Part shown: in pieces, positions 38,357 to 47,230 of the stretch | Layout of the letters: each line of letters begins with the position of its first letter | Numbering within the stretch: position 1 is the stretch's first letter | Assembly: GCF_018145875.1 (NCBI RefSeq) | Contig: NZ_JAGSSV010000009.1 | Coordinates: forward strand, 1-64,000 | Origin: Marinomonas vulgaris | GTDB taxonomy: Bacteria > Pseudomonadota > Gammaproteobacteria > Pseudomonadales > Marinomonadaceae | Reading direction: 5' to 3' | DNA length: 64,000 nt | The notes under the pieces: generated by a model | What the model was told of the DNA's origin: nothing | What the model saw: only the letters and a program-made list of their open reading frames with translations | Database searches by the model: none | Program-made: the position numbers and the translations under genes

Positions 38357-38842
38357 TCACTTTTCAAGGCGTCGATGTGCGCTAGGGATCAGCTCTTTTA
38401 AGGCTCGTCGGTAAACGTCTTTCTTAAACGCGACGACTTGACCTAATGGGTACCAGTAGCTTACCCAGCGCCAACCGTCAAATTCTGGGCATTCGGTTCC
38501 ATCTACGCAAACAGAGGCGTCTGGGCATCGAATAGACAGCAAAAACCATTTTTGTTTTTGCCCAATACACAAAGGCTTACTGTTGTGTCTTAACATGCGT
38601 TTAGGCAGTCGATAGCGCAACCAACCTCGAGTTTTTCCTATTATTTCTACCTGGTGAGGGTCTAAGCCCACTTCTTCTTTGAGTTCTCGGTATAAAGCTT
38701 CTTCAGGAGTTTCATCGGGTTTGATGCCACCTTGTGGAAACTGCCAAGCATTTTGCCCGACACGTCTCGCCCAAAGTAGCTGGCCACGCTCGTTCATCAA
38801 AATGATGCCCACATTCGGTCTGTATCCGTCTGCATCAATCAC
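38357..38842 (-). CDS. rppH: RNA pyrophosphohydrolase
   Basis: Removes pyrophosphate from 5'-triphosphate RNA ends and so starts RNase E-dependent messenger decay. The 161-residue protein has the Nudix box [17 protein letters not shown] continued by KEEVGL (about residues 38-60) and the RppH-like WQFPQGG and [10 protein letters not shown] segments. It starts with GTG at 38842, eight bases after AAGGTGAT. It is the first gene of rppH-ptsP-lgt and is divergent from the HAD phosphatase gene. Confidence 0.96.
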   Translation of the reverse strand: MIDADGYRPNVGIILMNERGQLLWARRVGQNAWQFPQGGIKPDETPEEALYRELKEEVGLDPHQVEIIGKTRGWLRYRLPKRMLRHNSKPLCIGQKQKWFLLSIRCPDASVCVDGTECPEFDGWRWVSYWYPLGQVVAFKKDVYRRALKELIPSAHRRLEK

Positions 38843-38977
38843 GAGCTATCACCTTCTAATATAAGAATAAATTAGATTCATTGTTCCATAATTCACCCAA
38901 GCGCACAATTAACACTGCTGTTATTTATTGTCGCCAAGGCTATAATTCATGCACTTTTGACGAATTGAGGACAGCGC

Positions 38978-39634
38978 GTGACTCTTGCAATATTTGACTT
39001 AGATGGCACCTTGTTAAGCGGTGACAGTGACTACACTTGGGGGCAGTTTCTTGTTGAGAAAGGCTTGGTGGATACACAAGCTTATAAAGAAGCAAACGAT
39101 CGATTTTTTGTCCAATACCAAGCAGGGACTCTGGATATTCACGAATATTTGGCCTTTAGCTTAATGCCTTTGACGAAATTCTCTCAGGCTGAGCTCACCC
39201 AACTGCATCGCACCTTCATGCAAGAAAAGATTCAGCCAATGATGCAAGAGAAAGCCACCGCCTTGCTAAAACATCATAAAGATCAAGGGCACTTCCTGTT
39301 GATGATCACGGCCACCAACCAATTTGTGACGGGCCCTATTAGCGACGCATTGGGTATGGATCATATTATTGCCCCTGTACCAGAAGTCATTGATGGTATT
39401 TATACCGGCAAGATTGTTGGCGTGCCTAGCTTCCAAGGCGGTAAAGTCACTCGACTCAATGATTGGCTAGCACAAACGGGACACTCAATGGAAGGCAGTT
39501 ACTTTTACAGCGACTCACGTAACGACTTGCCGCTATTAGAATTGGTCGAACACCCTATTGCGGTCGACGCCGACGAAACATTAAGCAAAATTGCTAAAGA
39601 CCGTGGCTGGGAACATATTTCTTTAAGAGACTAA
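38978..39634 (+). CDS. HAD-superfamily subfamily IB phosphatase
   Basis: A 218-residue phosphatase of the phosphoserine-phosphatase-like group: motif I FDLDGTLL (about residues 6-13) with the nucleophile and acid/base Asp, motif II Thr in MITATNQF, and motif III with Asp in YFYSDSRNDLPLLE. Such HAD-IB proteins occur next to rppH in many gammaproteobacteria and may dephosphorylate phosphoserine- or histidinol-phosphate-like substrates, but the natural substrate cannot be given. The start is GTG at 38978 after GAGGACAGC. A terminator follows. Confidence 0.9.
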   Translation: MTLAIFDLDGTLLSGDSDYTWGQFLVEKGLVDTQAYKEANDRFFVQYQAGTLDIHEYLAFSLMPLTKFSQAELTQLHRTFMQEKIQPMMQEKATALLKHHKDQGHFLLMITATNQFVTGPISDALGMDHIIAPVPEVIDGIYTGKIVGVPSFQGGKVTRLNDWLAQTGHSMEGSYFYSDSRNDLPLLELVEHPIAVDADETLSKIAKDRGWEHISLRD

Positions 39635-39660
39635 TGTGCAAATTTATGCCATAAAAAAAT

Positions 39661-39686
39661 GCCGTTAGATGTCTAACGGCGTTTTT
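39661..39686 (+). terminator. Terminator between the HAD gene and rlmI
   Basis: GCCGTTAGA pairs with TCTAACGGC, with a T run to the right and an A run to the left, so it can serve both convergent genes. Confidence 0.88.
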
Positions 39687-39710
39687 ATTTGATACGCAGA
39701 GCTAAATACT

Positions 39711-40907
39711 CTACAAACCCATATTATTATGAATACGGTAAAACAAGGCTTTTAGGTATTCTGTTTCTTCAATCGCAGGATGCACCGGATGATCTGGGGC
39801 TTGTGTACCACGATAAATCAATTGCGAGAAACGCTCTAGCTGGCGGCTGTTACTGCGAACGATGTCGTGTAAACGTGCGGTTTCAAGGTGCATAGAACAA
39901 GAGCCTGTTACCAACACACCGCCTTTTGCGACCAAACGCATCGCCAGTTGGTTAGCGCGATGATACGCCCCTTCCCCCGCCTTAATGTCTTTACGACGAG
40001 CAATAAACGCCGGCGGATCCATAACCACTACATCAAAACGTTCTTTGTCTTCGATCAAAGATTGCATGGCTTCAAATGCATCGCCATGCATCAAGTTGGA
40101 ACCACCTTCGTATTGATTCAACTTCAAGTTGGCATCCACATGACCCAGCGCACTGGCCGACGCATCGATAAAGGTCACGTCTGTTGCGCCCGCAGAAGCC
40201 GCTTGTACGCCCCAACCACCTACATAAGAAAACACGTCTAGAACACGTTTGCCGTCGCAGTAGTTTTGCATGGTTTTGCGGTTTTCGCGGTGGTCATAAA
40301 ACCAGCCGGTTTTCTGTCCATCCCAAACTGGCGCTTGGAACAAGACGTCGTTTTCTTGCAAAAACACCAATTCAGGCACTGTGCCGAAGGCTTCTTCCAC
40401 GTAGGTATCCAAGCCTTCAATTTGGCGCATTTTGCCATCGTTTTTCATCAAGATAGCGGTCGGTTTAACCACATCTTGCAGCGCTTCGATGATTTCGTTT
40501 TTAACACGCTCCATACCGGCCGTGGAGATTTGCACAACTAAAATATCCGCAAAGCGGTCGACTACCAAACCAGACAGGCCATCAGAATCGCCAAATACTA
40601 GGCGATAATATGGCGCAGCGTAGGTCATATCACGCAGTGATAAGGCGATTTTTAAGCGATGCACTAAGGTGGATTTGTCCAATACTGTGTCGGTACTGCG
40701 ACTGATCAGACGACCACAAATCAGGGTGTTTGGGTTAATGGTAGCAATACCAAGAGGTTTGCCTTGCGCTGTTTCGACAACAACCTGATCCCCTGGCGTA
40801 AATTGCTTTAATGGCGTCGCGGAGGTGTCTACCTCGTTGCTGTAAATCCATTGATGTCCAGCTCGTAAACGGCGATCAGCTTGGCCTTTTAGTCGAATCA
40901 CACTCAA
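39711..40907 (-). CDS. rlmI: 23S rRNA (cytosine(1962)-C5)-methyltransferase
   Basis: Methylates C1962 of 23S rRNA. The 398-residue protein has an N-terminal PUA domain (RRLRAGHQWIYSNEV), a middle EEHVS-like domain and a C-terminal Rossmann methyltransferase domain with KRVLDVFSYVGGWGVQAA (S-adenosylmethionine site), DVVVMDPPAFIARRK, and the catalytic Cys in GSCSMHL. Length matches E. coli RlmI (396). The start is TTG at 40907, or possibly the GTG two codons on; GGTGAAAG lies upstream. Its own promoter is not clear. Confidence 0.93.
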   Translation of the reverse strand: MSVIRLKGQADRRLRAGHQWIYSNEVDTSATPLKQFTPGDQVVVETAQGKPLGIATINPNTLICGRLISRSTDTVLDKSTLVHRLKIALSLRDMTYAAPYYRLVFGDSDGLSGLVVDRFADILVVQISTAGMERVKNEIIEALQDVVKPTAILMKNDGKMRQIEGLDTYVEEAFGTVPELVFLQENDVLFQAPVWDGQKTGWFYDHRENRKTMQNYCDGKRVLDVFSYVGGWGVQAASAGATDVTFIDASASALGHVDANLKLNQYEGGSNLMHGDAFEAMQSLIEDKERFDVVVMDPPAFIARRKDIKAGEGAYHRANQLAMRLVAKGGVLVTGSCSMHLETARLHDIVRSNSRQLERFSQLIYRGTQAPDHPVHPAIEETEYLKALFYRIHNNMGL

Positions 40908-41046
40908 AATCTTTCACCCAGTATATTTTTAAAAACGCTATTATAAAGACTCTCTATTCAAATGCTACGAAATACACGGTTGTCGCCATAATCACCAATC
41001 GCGACGCTTTTCTGTACTGCGTACTGCGTACTTCGTCAGCCAGTCT

Positions 41047-42117
41047 CTATTCGCGAGCAAACATCACCAAGTGATCAAGATGGACACTCAAACCAATTTC
41101 TTGGCCAATGCCATGATTGTGGTGCGACGAAGCAAAGCAATACACCACCTTGCCAGAGACTAGTCGCACTCGATACAAAAAGTGCGAGCCGCGGAAAAAC
41201 TTACTCTCGATGGTGCCAACAAATTCGCTGTCGTCGTCATGCAAAATGTCGTCAGGGCGCACCAAAAGGTCCACTTGCTGGTTGCCCTCAAAGCCGTGGT
41301 CTAAATCGCCACGAATGGTGCCTAAGTCAGAATGCACACAATTCGCGCCACACACGGTGGCTGCCAGAAAATCTCCGTGGCCGATAAAGCTCGCCACAAA
41401 ACGCGTTTCTGGGCAGTGATAAATTTCGTAGGGGGAGCCAGTTTGATGGATTTCACCCTTGCTCATAATGGACACCTGATCCGCCATGGCGAAGGCTTCC
41501 ATTTGGTCGTGGGTCACCAACAGGGCCGACATTTTTTCGTGTTTCAAGATGTCTCGAATGTCTGGCACCAGCTCTTCGCGCAATTTCGCATCTAACCCTG
41601 AAAACGGCTCGTCCATCAGCAGCAGTTTTGGCTTAGGCGCCATGGCTCTGGCCAAGGCAACTCGTTGCTGTTGGCCGCCTGATAGCGAATGAGGATAACG
41701 CGCTTCGAAGCCAGATAAACCGACCAGCTCCAACAAATAACGCACCCGCTCTTGGGCCGCGTCTTTAGGCCATTGGGTTAGGCCAAACGCAATGTTTTGC
41801 GCAATGGTTAAGTGTGGGAACAAAGCGATGTCTTGAAACACCATGCCGATGTGGCGGTGCTCTGGGTTTAGGTTAACGCTTGGGCTGGAAATTACCTCAT
41901 CGTCGACGCGTATTTCCCCCGCCAACAAGACTTCAAAGCCGGCAATGGCTCGCAACAGAGTAGATTTGCCGCAACCACTGGGGCCGAGCAAACAACCAAT
42001 TTGCCCTTCGTGTAATTGAAACGACGCCTGTTTCACCACAGCCACGCCATCGTATCCGACCGAGACATGGTCAAGGGTCAAGTCTTTAAGCTGTTTTTGC
42101 GACGGTAACGAGGTCAT
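41047..42117 (-). CDS. fbpC: Ferric-iron ABC transporter ATP-binding protein
   Basis: ATPase of the FbpABC-type ferric-ion importer. The 356-residue protein has Walker A GPSGCGKSTLLRAIAG (about residues 42-57), the Q-loop VFQDIALFPHL, signature LSGGQQQRVALARAM, Walker B LLLMDEPFSGLD and a C-terminal regulatory TOBE-like domain (LLVRPDDILHDD). It begins 8 bases after fbpB. The last gene of the fbpA-fbpB-fbpC operon; the iron assignment rests on the binding protein and a Fur-like box upstream. Confidence 0.9.
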   Translation of the reverse strand: MTSLPSQKQLKDLTLDHVSVGYDGVAVVKQASFQLHEGQIGCLLGPSGCGKSTLLRAIAGFEVLLAGEIRVDDEVISSPSVNLNPEHRHIGMVFQDIALFPHLTIAQNIAFGLTQWPKDAAQERVRYLLELVGLSGFEARYPHSLSGGQQQRVALARAMAPKPKLLLMDEPFSGLDAKLREELVPDIRDILKHEKMSALLVTHDQMEAFAMADQVSIMSKGEIHQTGSPYEIYHCPETRFVASFIGHGDFLAATVCGANCVHSDLGTIRGDLDHGFEGNQQVDLLVRPDDILHDDDSEFVGTIESKFFRGSHFLYRVRLVSGKVVYCFASSHHNHGIGQEIGLSVHLDHLVMFARE

Positions 42118-42125
42118 GTAAAGTC

Positions 42126-43790
42126 CTATTGGGAATGCCCACTGCGAGAAGAAATAGAGCGACTTAATAAGATCACTGGCACAAGGCCCACCAGCACTAT
42201 CATCAAAGACGCGGGAGCCGCATCGGTCAGCCGTTCGTCCGAGGCCAATTCAAATGCCCGAACCGCTAAGGTATTAAAGTTAAAGGGGCGTAGCACCAAG
42301 GTTGCCGGCAATTCTTTTAGAACGTCGACAAACACAATCAACATGGCGGTCAATACCGAGCCTTTAAGCAGAGGAACATGAATACGCGTCAGTACTTTAA
42401 AGGGCGTCATGCCTAATGAGCGACCAGCCATGTCCATACTGGGTTTGATTTTACCAAGGCCATTTTGCACCGCGCCCAAAGACACCGCCATAAAACGAAC
42501 TGTATAAGCGAACAAGAGCGCAAATAAGGTGCCGGAAAACATCAAACCAACACGTTCGCCGCTCACCTGTCTGACAAAATCAATGATTCTATGATCCAGC
42601 CATGCCAGGGGCACTATGGTGCCAATAGCAATAATGGTACCAGGGAGCGCGTAGCCCATACCCGCAATGCCCACCGAGGCTTTCACGCTGCGGCTGCGAT
42701 TTAATCGCATCGCATAGCTGAGCACCAGCGCCAAGCTAACCACAATTAACGACGCCATCGACGCCAGGTAAAACGAATTCCACGCCAACTGCACAAAATT
42801 CGAACCTGGCATGTCGGCTTTAAACGCCGCCCAGTAAGCCAGTACCACGACAGGAATCACAAAACCAATCACGATCGGCAAACCACACAACACCAAAGCC
42901 AACCCTGTGTGTTTTCGATTTAAAACAATGCGGCGGTTACTGGCTTGCTTCAAACCCGAGGCATGATATTGAATACGGTGACGAGAATAGCGCTCTAATA
43001 AGATCAACATGGCAACAAACAACAACAAGATACCCGCTAATTGAGAAGCCGCCGCAATGTCACCAAAACCATAAAAGGTGCGCAAAATGCCCGTGGTAAA
43101 GGTGTTCACACTAAAATATTGCACTGTGCCATAATCGGCTAGGGTTTCCATTAAAGCCAACGATAAGCCCGTTACAATGGCTGGACGCGCCAAAGGCAAG
43201 GCCAGTTTGAAAAACGCCATACGGCCGGAATAGCCTAGGGTGCGGCTGACTTCCAGGGTGTTCGCAGACTGCTCTAAAAATGCCGCCCGACTCATCAAAT
43301 ACACATACGGATAGAGTACCAAGGTGAGCATGGTCATGGCGCCACCTAAAGAGCGAATCTCGAAAAACCAATACTCGCCGTAACGCCATCCAGTGATGTC
43401 ACGAATAAAGGTCTGCACGGGGCCAGCAAAGTCCAGTATCCCCGTGTAGGTATACGCAATGATGTAAGCGGGCATGGCCATGGGCAGCAACAAGGCCCAT
43501 GACAAAAAGCGTCGGCCACGAAATTCGCACATGCTGGTCAACCAGGCACAAGGCACGCCAATGAGCAACACGCCAAGGCCAACGCCTAGCATCAGCAATA
43601 ATGAGTTTGAAACATATTCAGCCAACACGGTTTCATACAGGTGTTGCCACACCTCAGCGTCGCCAATAAGCACATTGACTAAGACCACCAAAATAGGCAA
43701 AGCCAAAACAGCAGCAACAACAATCGCCGCCGTTTTGAGCCAATTCCAAGAAGATGAATTAGATGCCCGTGAATGAGATAACTCAGCCAT
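42126..43790 (-). CDS. fbpB: Ferric-iron ABC transporter permease (fused double permease)
   Basis: A 554-residue inner-membrane permease with about twelve transmembrane segments made of two BPD-type halves: the first EAA-like loop is AFLEQSANTLEVSRTLGYSGRM, the second LGAVQNGLGKIKPSMDMAGRSLG. This duplicated form is typical of FbpB/HitB/SfuB iron permeases. It sits between fbpA (46 bases before) and fbpC (8 bases after). The start ATG is at 43790. Confidence 0.91.
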   Translation of the reverse strand: MAELSHSRASNSSSWNWLKTAAIVVAAVLALPILVVLVNVLIGDAEVWQHLYETVLAEYVSNSLLLMLGVGLGVLLIGVPCAWLTSMCEFRGRRFLSWALLLPMAMPAYIIAYTYTGILDFAGPVQTFIRDITGWRYGEYWFFEIRSLGGAMTMLTLVLYPYVYLMSRAAFLEQSANTLEVSRTLGYSGRMAFFKLALPLARPAIVTGLSLALMETLADYGTVQYFSVNTFTTGILRTFYGFGDIAAASQLAGILLLFVAMLILLERYSRHRIQYHASGLKQASNRRIVLNRKHTGLALVLCGLPIVIGFVIPVVVLAYWAAFKADMPGSNFVQLAWNSFYLASMASLIVVSLALVLSYAMRLNRSRSVKASVGIAGMGYALPGTIIAIGTIVPLAWLDHRIIDFVRQVSGERVGLMFSGTLFALLFAYTVRFMAVSLGAVQNGLGKIKPSMDMAGRSLGMTPFKVLTRIHVPLLKGSVLTAMLIVFVDVLKELPATLVLRPFNFNTLAVRAFELASDERLTDAAPASLMIVLVGLVPVILLSRSISSRSGHSQ

Positions 43791-43836
43791 TAAAACGTCA
43801 GACTCGTTGTCAAAAAGGTCTTAGTACAAGAAAAAA

Positions 43837-44910
43837 TCACTTCCACCCTGCTCTGTCCATAATTTCAACCGCTTCTCGGTTGTTTTCGCCAAGCTGGCTT
43901 AGGGAAATGGTGTCCGCGGTGAAATCACCAAACGGCGCTAACATCTCAGGTGCACTAATGCCGTCGACCACTGGATATTCGTTATTCACATGAGCGTACC
44001 ATTCCTGAGACGCTTGGTTGGTTAAAAACTCCAGCAATAAGGTGGCGTTTTCGATATTCGTCGCAGATGCCGTCAGGCCTGCGCCACTGACGTTCACGTG
44101 CGCGCCTCGCTCGTCTGCTTGCTGATTCGGCCAGAATAATTTGACCTTGTTGTACACTTCGCGCTCAGCTGCGTCGTCACTTTGTCCAAGACGACCATAA
44201 TAGTAGGTGTTGGCCAAGGTAAGATCACACACGCCAGCGCCGACAGCCTTGAGCAAGTCAACATCGCCACCAAACGGCGGACGAGCCAAATTCGCCATCA
44301 GGCCTTTAATCCAAGCTTGTGTCGCCTCGTGTCCATCGGCTTCTAGCATGGAAGCAACTAAAGATTGGTTGTAAATATTCGCGGAAGAACGCACACAAAT
44401 ACGGCCTTTCCAATGTGCGTCAGCAAGGTTTTCGTAAGTGGATAACTCATTGGGCGATACGGTTTCTGGGTTATAAAAAATAACCCGGGCACGCTGAGAC
44501 AAACCAAACCAATAACCATCGACATCGCGCAAATGGCTAGGAATATTGGCACTTAGCACATCACTGTGAATAGACTTAAGAACACCGGCCGCTTTTGCAC
44601 GGTGCAAACGCCCCGCGTCTACGGTAATAAAAAGGTCCGCTGGGCTAGCATCGCCTTCGGCTTTTAGGCGGCTTAATAAAGCATCGGCGGAGCCGGTAAT
44701 CAAATTCACCACCACGTCGTTTTGTTCAGAAAAAGTGTCTAATACCGGCTTGATTAAAGACTCTTTACGCGCTGAGTAAATATTCAATTCACCCTTGGCT
44801 TGTAGACTAGTGGAAAGCAGCAAAGACGACGTCAGCGCAACCAAGCCAACACCCTTAAGAATGGATTCGCGTCCCTTTATGTTACTTTTTTTGCCGCACT
44901 TTACAGACAT
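43837..44910 (-). CDS. fbpA: Ferric-iron-binding periplasmic protein
   Basis: Periplasmic transferrin-like receptor for free ferric ion. The 357-residue protein has a long basic N-terminus and a signal peptide core (ILKGVGLVALTSSLLLSTSLQA), a mature start at KGELNIYSARKE, and the two adjacent Tyr ligands in NTYYYGR (residues 234-240), the class-defining pattern of FbpA/FutA-type iron binders. AAGGTC precedes the ATG. A Fur-like box lies about 120 bases upstream, so iron represses the operon in all likelihood. Confidence 0.92.
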   Translation of the reverse strand: MSVKCGKKSNIKGRESILKGVGLVALTSSLLLSTSLQAKGELNIYSARKESLIKPVLDTFSEQNDVVVNLITGSADALLSRLKAEGDASPADLFITVDAGRLHRAKAAGVLKSIHSDVLSANIPSHLRDVDGYWFGLSQRARVIFYNPETVSPNELSTYENLADAHWKGRICVRSSANIYNQSLVASMLEADGHEATQAWIKGLMANLARPPFGGDVDLLKAVGAGVCDLTLANTYYYGRLGQSDDAAEREVYNKVKLFWPNQQADERGAHVNVSGAGLTASATNIENATLLLEFLTNQASQEWYAHVNNEYPVVDGISAPEMLAPFGDFTADTISLSQLGENNREAVEIMDRAGWK

Positions 44911-45026
44911 AGTGACCTTCCGCTTGTTTTAATCCGTTTGCCCTTTCGCCGTCGTCGAAAACTTCAACAAGCGCCCAAAAGACAGTAAAAAATGAAAAAA
45001 GAAATTAGCACAATAGGATGCTAAAC

Positions 45027-45045
45027 ACTAGCGATTATCATTTGT
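45027..45045 (-). promoter_or_regulatory. Fur-like box upstream of fbpABC
   Basis: On the minus strand ACAAATGATAATCGCTAGT agrees with the Fur consensus in 12 of 19 positions, including the unbroken core ATGATAATC. It contains a GATAAT that could be the -10 element. Confidence 0.55.
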
Positions 45046-45101
45046 TAAATAGTAAAGAAACCGTCATTAAGGCTTCATATTTGCACTGAAAAAAAGAGAG
45101 A

Positions 45102-45929
45102 TTAATGGAGCAAATAACTCAAACCATCGTTGACCACTAAGGCATCATCTAGCTCGTAAATAATACCTTCTGATAAGCCAGCAGCCTTACACACAGCCAT
45201 AGGAAATCCTTCACGTACCAAGTCGAGATCGCGCTCTGTTCGGATACAAGCATTTAGGTATCCAGCCAGATTTAACACGCAAGCCATAGGGTTCGGCTCG
45301 CCCTGGGCAAACGGCCGTTTGTGTTCTTGAACCGCACAACCTAGCACTTTTGGAAAGTGCCACAAGTCCATCAAGGCTTTGCCCGCATCTTGGGAAGTGA
45401 ACCCTAGTAAATCGAGCTCGGCTTTGACTCGGCTGGCTTTGCGATTGGCCACAAGAGTTTGGATTTCTCTTGCCGTATCTGGCGCAGTCAAATGCAACAG
45501 CAAGCGGCCTATATTATGAACAATACCCACCGTGAAAGCCTCGTCGGGCTTGACTAAATCGGATCGTTTAGCAAACCATTCAGATAACTCAGCAACACGA
45601 AACGAATCCACCCAAAACTCTGGTAAATTAATGCCATCCACCTTGTTGACAGAGCTTGAAAAACCCGACGCGATGACTAAAGTTTTGAGCTTATCCATGC
45701 CCAGTAGTACCGTTGCTTCATCAATGGACGAAATCTTTCTCGCCAAACCAAAATACGCAGAATTCACCATACGCAAAATTTTCAATGAAATGGTTTGATC
45801 GTGGGACACTCGAGCGGCAATGTCAGAATACTTGGCATTGGGGTCATTAAGCAGTTGGATCAGCTCACGAACCACATCCGGCACATTAGGCAGCTTGTCT
45901 GTTTGTTTGAGAAGGTCTTGAATGTGCAT
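45102..45929 (-). CDS. HDOD domain protein
   Basis: A 275-residue stand-alone HDOD protein (LPNVPDVVRELIQLLNDP at about residues 13-30, then ILRMVNSAYFGLARKISSIDEATVLLGMDKLKTL). HDOD is a relative of HD hydrolases that lacks the metal-site residues; GIVHNIGRLLLHL is the family core. These proteins act as regulators, often in motility, biofilm or stress signalling; no target can be read from the sequence. It follows ubiI by 51 bases on the same strand and may be part of the ygfB-pepP-ubiI transcript. It is the second HDOD protein in the window, beside the EAL-HDOD protein. Confidence 0.9.
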   Translation of the reverse strand: MHIQDLLKQTDKLPNVPDVVRELIQLLNDPNAKYSDIAARVSHDQTISLKILRMVNSAYFGLARKISSIDEATVLLGMDKLKTLVIASGFSSSVNKVDGINLPEFWVDSFRVAELSEWFAKRSDLVKPDEAFTVGIVHNIGRLLLHLTAPDTAREIQTLVANRKASRVKAELDLLGFTSQDAGKALMDLWHFPKVLGCAVQEHKRPFAQGEPNPMACVLNLAGYLNACIRTERDLDLVREGFPMAVCKAAGLSEGIIYELDDALVVNDGLSYLLH

Positions 45930-45980
45930 GCCTATTTCACCCTGGTGTTTTTTAATGTGTTGCTTTTGTTTACTCGTTGC

Positions 45981-47186
45981 TTATGAAAACGTTGACAAGC
46001 CCGCAGCGCGAGCGATCAGCTTTTTCTTTAAAGCCTGACTGCGATCAAATTGCTTCATTCCCGTATTGCGAAGCTGAACCAACAAAGGCTGCTGAGTCGA
46101 AAACAAACGCTTAAACGCTTCCATTCCCGCCGCCATGGCCATATTGTCGAGCATGCGCGCACGCTGATAACGTCGTAAAACCTTGCTAGCGCCCAAAGGC
46201 TCGCCCCGTCGATGGGCTTTGCTCAACACATCCACCAGCGCTTTGACATCACCAAAACCCAAATTCGCCCCTTGGCCCGCCAATGGGTGAATGGTGTGAG
46301 CGGCATCACCAATTAACGCGATACCCGATTTCACATAGGATTTCGCATGACGTTGGCGCAAAGGAATGGTTTGTCTCGGGCGAGTGATGCCGAGGACATT
46401 AAATCGACGATTAATGGCGTAATGCAAACGTCGACAAAAAGCCTCGTCGTCTAACGCCGTTAAGCCCTTTGCGTCTGCTGGAGGCACACACCAGACAATG
46501 GAAACAAAATGACGTTCGCCCACATCGGGCAAAGGCAGAAACGCCAACACCCCTTCTTCGCCAAAACTTTGCCACGCAGTATTGTCGTGAGATTGGTCGA
46601 TTTCGATGGTGGCGGCGATGGCGGTGTGGCCATAATCCCATTCCACGGTTTCAAAGCCGTTGTCAGTACGCAAGGTGGATACAGCGCCATCGGCGGCAAT
46701 CAGCACTTGAGCATCGATCCGATCGCCAGACACCAGCTCAGCTTGCACACCCGATTCGCTCAATTGATAGGACGATAGCGCGTTATTAAAATACAAATCA
46801 ATATTTGAAGAATGCTGTATTTGCGCCATCATCTGCTGGCTTAACACGACATTTTCCACCAGATTGCCCAGTTCTACCATGGACGCAGAACCCGCATTAA
46901 AATCGATGTAGCCTGCGCCTAGCCCATCCCAAGCAACAATATTGTCGTAGGTGGCGACTCGGCCTTGTGGAATATTTTGCCAGACGTTTGCCTGTTCCAA
47001 TAAGCTTTTGGACTGGCTAGAAATGGCGCTAACACGAGCATCGTAAGCCGGCGGTGGCGACAAGGTGTATTGGCCATCATGCTTATCAATCAAGGCCACA
47101 CGCAATGAAGATTTTGCCAATAGAATCGCCGACAGAGCACCGACCATGCCAGCACCCACAATAATCAGATCGTATGATTTCGCCAC
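45981..47186 (-). CDS. ubiI: Ubiquinone biosynthesis FAD monooxygenase (UbiI/VisC-like)
   Basis: A flavin monooxygenase of 401 residues that hydroxylates the aromatic ring of the ubiquinone precursor. FAD motifs: GAGMVGALSA at about residues 11-20 and GDAAHTIHPLAGQGANLGF near 300. The stretch DARVSAIS (after PPAY) and VENVVL match the UbiI/VisC branch rather than UbiH, which has DGRAIALA there. In many gammaproteobacteria ubiH lies between pepP and ubiI; here the UbiI-like gene follows pepP directly (44 bases) and ubiH is absent from the locus. Assignment to UbiI, not UbiH or UbiF, is from motif comparison by memory. Confidence 0.82.
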   Translation of the reverse strand: MAKSYDLIIVGAGMVGALSAILLAKSSLRVALIDKHDGQYTLSPPPAYDARVSAISSQSKSLLEQANVWQNIPQGRVATYDNIVAWDGLGAGYIDFNAGSASMVELGNLVENVVLSQQMMAQIQHSSNIDLYFNNALSSYQLSESGVQAELVSGDRIDAQVLIAADGAVSTLRTDNGFETVEWDYGHTAIAATIEIDQSHDNTAWQSFGEEGVLAFLPLPDVGERHFVSIVWCVPPADAKGLTALDDEAFCRRLHYAINRRFNVLGITRPRQTIPLRQRHAKSYVKSGIALIGDAAHTIHPLAGQGANLGFGDVKALVDVLSKAHRRGEPLGASKVLRRYQRARMLDNMAMAAGMEAFKRLFSTQQPLLVQLRNTGMKQFDRSQALKKKLIARAAGLSTFS

Positions 47187-47230
47187 TGTAATTTCTCCAT
47201 TGTATCCGGCATAAAAGCGGATATTTGCTG

